The notes under the pieces: generated by a model
The model's input: the letters and a program-made list of their open reading frames with translations, nothing else
Told to the model about the DNA's origin: nothing
The model's database searches: none
Assembly: GCA_902784025.1 (NCBI GenBank)
Contig: CACZTF010000311.1
Span: 1-7,237, forward strand
Direction: 5' to 3'
Origin: an uncultured Lachnospiraceae bacterium
GTDB lineage: Bacteria > Bacillota > Clostridia > Lachnospirales > Lachnospiraceae
Length of the DNA stretch: 7,237 nt
Shown here: positions 5,358-7,237 of the stretch, in pieces
Numbering within the stretch: position 1 is the stretch's first letter
Layout: every line of letters starts with the position of its first letter
Made by a program: the position numbers and the translations under genes

Positions 5358-6832
5358 TAGAAATATTTATCAACTATATTTTGAATATCTGTTTTGCTAT
5401 GGTCTTTCATTATATTAATGAAATCTTCAGAAGAAGCTTCTTTAAAATCATATTTGCTGAAGTAGTCCTTCATTGCAAGGAAGAAATCATCATTTTCCAG
5501 GGACTGATAAAGCTCTTCTATCAGTTCGGCACCTCTGTAGGTATTGACCAGGTCTGCTGTTTCTTCGTCAGGAAAAGTATCGCTTAGTTTCATATCCATA
5601 GCCTGGGGATGCTGCTTTTTCATTTCTTTGATTACATCAGTGATCTTACGTTCCTCATATTCTCCAAAGGTTTTTACGCTCATATAATCACTGAACCATG
5701 CAATTAATCCTTTGCTGAGCCAAGCGTCTGTTTTTTTATTGCATCCTATTATCTGACCAAACCACTGTTCCAACAGCGTATTCCTAAAACGGTCCTGATA
5801 AGTCTTATTCGTGTTTTTAAAATCATCACCACTAACTCCCTCAAAAATGTCTTTACCTCCGAAGACCATGAGCCCGGGAAATGCAGCGGATTGGTAATCA
5901 GTATTGATAAGGACCATATCATATTGATTCCACGGATATTTTCTTAAGTAATCTTCCATCCAGTCCATAGAGATGGGGATACGCTGTTTGACAATATCTT
6001 CGGCCATTTCCTGGCTTGTTGTTCCGTCAGGATAAAAAAGATTGATAGTAAGATTTCCGTTTGAAACATAGGAGCTTTGCGCACTGTTAGTGATCACCAT
6101 GGCAAAATCCCTGGAATCCACCGCATTCACACGGGTATCACCCTCATTAGCAATCTCTACCCCGGTTCCGATAACAGTATACCCTTCCGGTTTATCAACC
6201 TTTACATGATAATTTGTTGCCTGTGAAGGGTAAGTGTTTGTGTCAGTATCATTTATCACCCAGTCATTATCATGGTATTCTACGACTTTGGGGAAACATC
6301 CGCTTAAAACAAACTGATCATGATCACCGGCAGTAAAATGGCCAAAAGAAAAATCTTCTTCAGGGATATCTTCCTTAACAGCCACCGTGATCATGGCTTC
6401 CTTTGAGGGATCCAGCTTATTGTCTCCCAGGGATACTTTTATAAGACTTGAGTCCTGTGGATCAATGGTATGTTCAAGAGCCGTAGAGGTGTCAGTTCCT
6501 AAATATGCACCGGTAACTTCCCACGTCAGGCCTTCTTTGCCTCCTTTAATGACTTTATCGGAAGGAAGCCGGAACAGTATCTCCTGCAGGGATTCGTCTG
6601 TGTTGTTATTCAGTTCGGCAGTTACGGAAGCTGTAAGGGTTTTACCTGCCGGATTAAGAGAAACATCCATATCATAAGATTTTACATATAATTTTTTTTC
6701 AGTAAAGGATATATCCCTGCCTACTTCTTCAACAACAGGCTGTGGCTTTTTCTGGTTTTGACAGCCGGTGAGAGCAACAACAGAAGCAGATATTATCACT
6801 CCAGTGATCATAAACTTTTTTATTCTAAACAT
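5357..6832 (-). CDS. Lipoprotein with M1 aminopeptidase fold, predicted catalytically inactive
   Basis: The 491-residue product has a lipoprotein signal (VALTGC, lipidated Cys24), followed by a beta-rich N-terminal domain (about 45-255) like that of M1 peptidases. The catalytic-domain landmarks are present but degenerate. FPGLMVF (318-324) matches the strand after the GxMEN motif, whose Met-Glu is replaced by Ala316-Ala317. NTLLEQWFG (351-359) occupies the HExxHxWFG site, so the two zinc histidines become Asn351 and Glu355 and the catalytic Glu becomes Thr352. WLSKG (371-375) puts Lys374 at the third zinc ligand, exactly where HExxH-x18-E requires Glu. The catalytic-type Tyr is kept in TYRGAEL (Tyr432). 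The reading frame is intact, so this looks like a maintained pseudoenzyme, perhaps for peptide binding or as a scaffold on the outer membrane face. The ATG at 6830-6832 has AAAGGA about 11 nt upstream. The gene is monocistronic, with its own promoter and terminator. Confidence 0.88.
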   Translation of the reverse strand: MFRIKKFMITGVIISASVVALTGCQNQKKPQPVVEEVGRDISFTEKKLYVKSYDMDVSLNPAGKTLTASVTAELNNNTDESLQEILFRLPSDKVIKGGKEGLTWEVTGAYLGTDTSTALEHTIDPQDSSLIKVSLGDNKLDPSKEAMITVAVKEDIPEEDFSFGHFTAGDHDQFVLSGCFPKVVEYHDNDWVINDTDTNTYPSQATNYHVKVDKPEGYTVIGTGVEIANEGDTRVNAVDSRDFAMVITNSAQSSYVSNGNLTINLFYPDGTTSQEMAEDIVKQRIPISMDWMEDYLRKYPWNQYDMVLINTDYQSAAFPGLMVFGGKDIFEGVSGDDFKNTNKTYQDRFRNTLLEQWFGQIIGCNKKTDAWLSKGLIAWFSDYMSVKTFGEYEERKITDVIKEMKKQHPQAMDMKLSDTFPDEETADLVNTYRGAELIEELYQSLENDDFFLAMKDYFSKYDFKEASSEDFINIMKDHSKTDIQNIVDKYF

Positions 6833-6894
6833 TTATCCATCGTCCTTTCCATGTTTTGATGATAGTCTGATCAAATATATAAAAGATAAACACG

Positions 6895-6921
6895 GATCCT
6901 TTTAATAGTTTAAAAAGGATC
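6895..6921 (-). promoter_or_regulatory. Hairpin in the 5' leader of the M1-like lipoprotein gene
   Basis: GATCCTTTT (6895-6903) and AAAAGGATC (6913-6921) form a perfect 9-bp stem with a 9-nt loop. It lies downstream of the predicted start site (near 6939), about 20 nt into the transcript, and ends about 60 nt before the ATG. On the minus strand no T-run follows, so it is not a terminator for that transcript. It may be an operator dyad or a 5' stabilising stem. Confidence 0.5.
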
Positions 6922-6945
6922 AAAAGCATTTTTTTTATGTAAAAG

Positions 6946-6954
6946 ATTATAGCA
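6946..6954 (-). promoter_or_regulatory. Extended -10 promoter for the M1-like lipoprotein gene
   Basis: On the minus strand TGC-TATAAT (TATAAT at plus positions 6946-6951, TGC at 6952-6954) forms an extended -10. The -35 region is only T-rich. Transcription would begin near 6939, giving a leader of about 107 nt that contains the hairpin at 6895-6921. Confidence 0.6.
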
Positions 6955-6983
6955 TATTATCTGAAAGTATAAAACAGATAAAT

Positions 6984-7012
6984 AAAAAAGCGGTACCCTC
7001 AATGAATACCGC
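6984..7012 (-). terminator. Intrinsic terminator of the minus-strand membrane-protein gene
   Basis: On the minus strand GCGGTA (7012-7007) pairs with TACCGC (6995-6990) across an 11-nt loop, followed by T6 (6989-6984). It lies about 42 nt after the stop codon at 7054-7056, and separates this gene from the promoter at 6946-6954. Confidence 0.8.
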
Positions 7013-7053
7013 CCTTTTCGTTTACAAGAATTTTATCTTAAATTATGAAATTA

Positions 7054-7237
7054 TTACGCATTTAATTTCTTTTCAGCTCTCTTTTCTGCGAACTCGCACA
7101 TACATCTGTCGACGATGAGGATAAGCCATCCGCCAAGAACGAAAGCGATAGTACATCCGGGTACACCGAAGATAGCGCACATAGATGTTGTCTGATAGTT
7201 AAGCATACATGTGAACAGGCAAGCCATGAAGAACAGG
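7054..7237 (-). CDS. Membrane protein, C-terminal 60 residues (5' end outside window)
   Basis: Only the end of the gene is present; its stop is TAA at plus 7056-7054. The visible 60 residues include two hydrophobic stretches separated by a short loop: LFFMACLFTCML, and TIAFVLGGWLILIV following the FGVPGC turn. A charged tail follows, CEFAEKRAEKKLNA, which is probably cytoplasmic by the positive-inside rule. Six cysteines in this short stretch (in LFFMAC, FTC, SMC, PGC and DRCMC) are unusual for a membrane segment. The fragment resembles the end of a multi-spanning transporter, but the family cannot be assigned from this much sequence. All six Phe codons are TTC and all four Ile codons are ATC, a strong bias typical of highly expressed genes. 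Confidence 0.7.
   Translation of the reverse strand, partial: LFFMACLFTCMLNYQTTSMCAIFGVPGCTIAFVLGGWLILIVDRCMCEFAEKRAEKKLNA

Noticed and set aside
6820..6840. A 6-codon minus-strand ORF (ATG at 6840) overlapping the start of the M1-like lipoprotein
   Set aside because: Its ATG is only 2 nt from the AAAGGA site, whereas the lipoprotein ATG sits at a workable distance of about 11 nt. There is no ATGA-type overlap, so a chance ATG is the simpler reading.
6895..6936. Plus-strand terminator formed by the GATCCTTTT dyad and the T-run at 6929-6936
   Set aside because: The T-run starts 7 nt after the stem, and no plus-strand gene reads into it.

Overview
The window looks like chromosomal DNA from a low-to-moderate GC, Gram-positive anaerobe. 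The likeliest home is Clostridia, probably the Lachnospiraceae (Butyrivibrio-like). This is an inference from the radical SAM fragment, two lipoproteins, strong AG-rich ribosome binding sites, extended -10 promoters and intrinsic terminators. No rRNA, tRNA, CRISPR array, transposase or phage gene was found. No gene-free stretch exceeds 300 bases.

Left part (1-1755, + strand). The 3' end of a radical SAM/SPASM-type gene is closed by a strong hairpin terminator (461-491). Next comes a promoter (562-589) preceded by two tandem pairs of a 10-bp repeat (511-559). It drives a lipoprotein M15 peptidase of the D-Ala-D-Ala carboxypeptidase type (645-1382). A small unrecognised 102-residue protein follows (1447-1755).

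Centre (1818-4451, + strand). prfC (1840-3444) encodes peptide chain release factor 3. Its only well-formed Shine-Dalgarno sequence serves a 5-codon ORF (1826-1843) whose TGA overlaps the prfC ATG, which suggests translational coupling and possibly autoregulation. Downstream is an uncharacterised 273-residue protein (3630-4451). It has a C-terminal winged-helix-like segment and an N-terminal D...ExQ arrangement resembling a PD-(D/E)XK nuclease core of the BglII type.

Right part (4615-7237). A single-promoter gene encodes a highly charged protein made of ten exact-length 13-residue repeats plus a C-terminal membrane anchor. It converges, across a bidirectional terminator (5326-5357), on a minus-strand lipoprotein (5357-6832). 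That lipoprotein has the M1 aminopeptidase layout, but every zinc ligand and the catalytic glutamate are replaced, so it is a probable pseudoenzyme. Its 5' leader contains a 9-bp hairpin. Beyond a minus-strand terminator, the window ends in the C-terminus of a Cys-rich membrane protein.

The genes do not form one obvious pathway. Two are cell-surface lipoproteins (one wall-active, one M1-like) and one is a translation factor. The gene fragments at the two edges use strongly biased C-ending codons, unlike the genes between them, which suggests they are more highly expressed.
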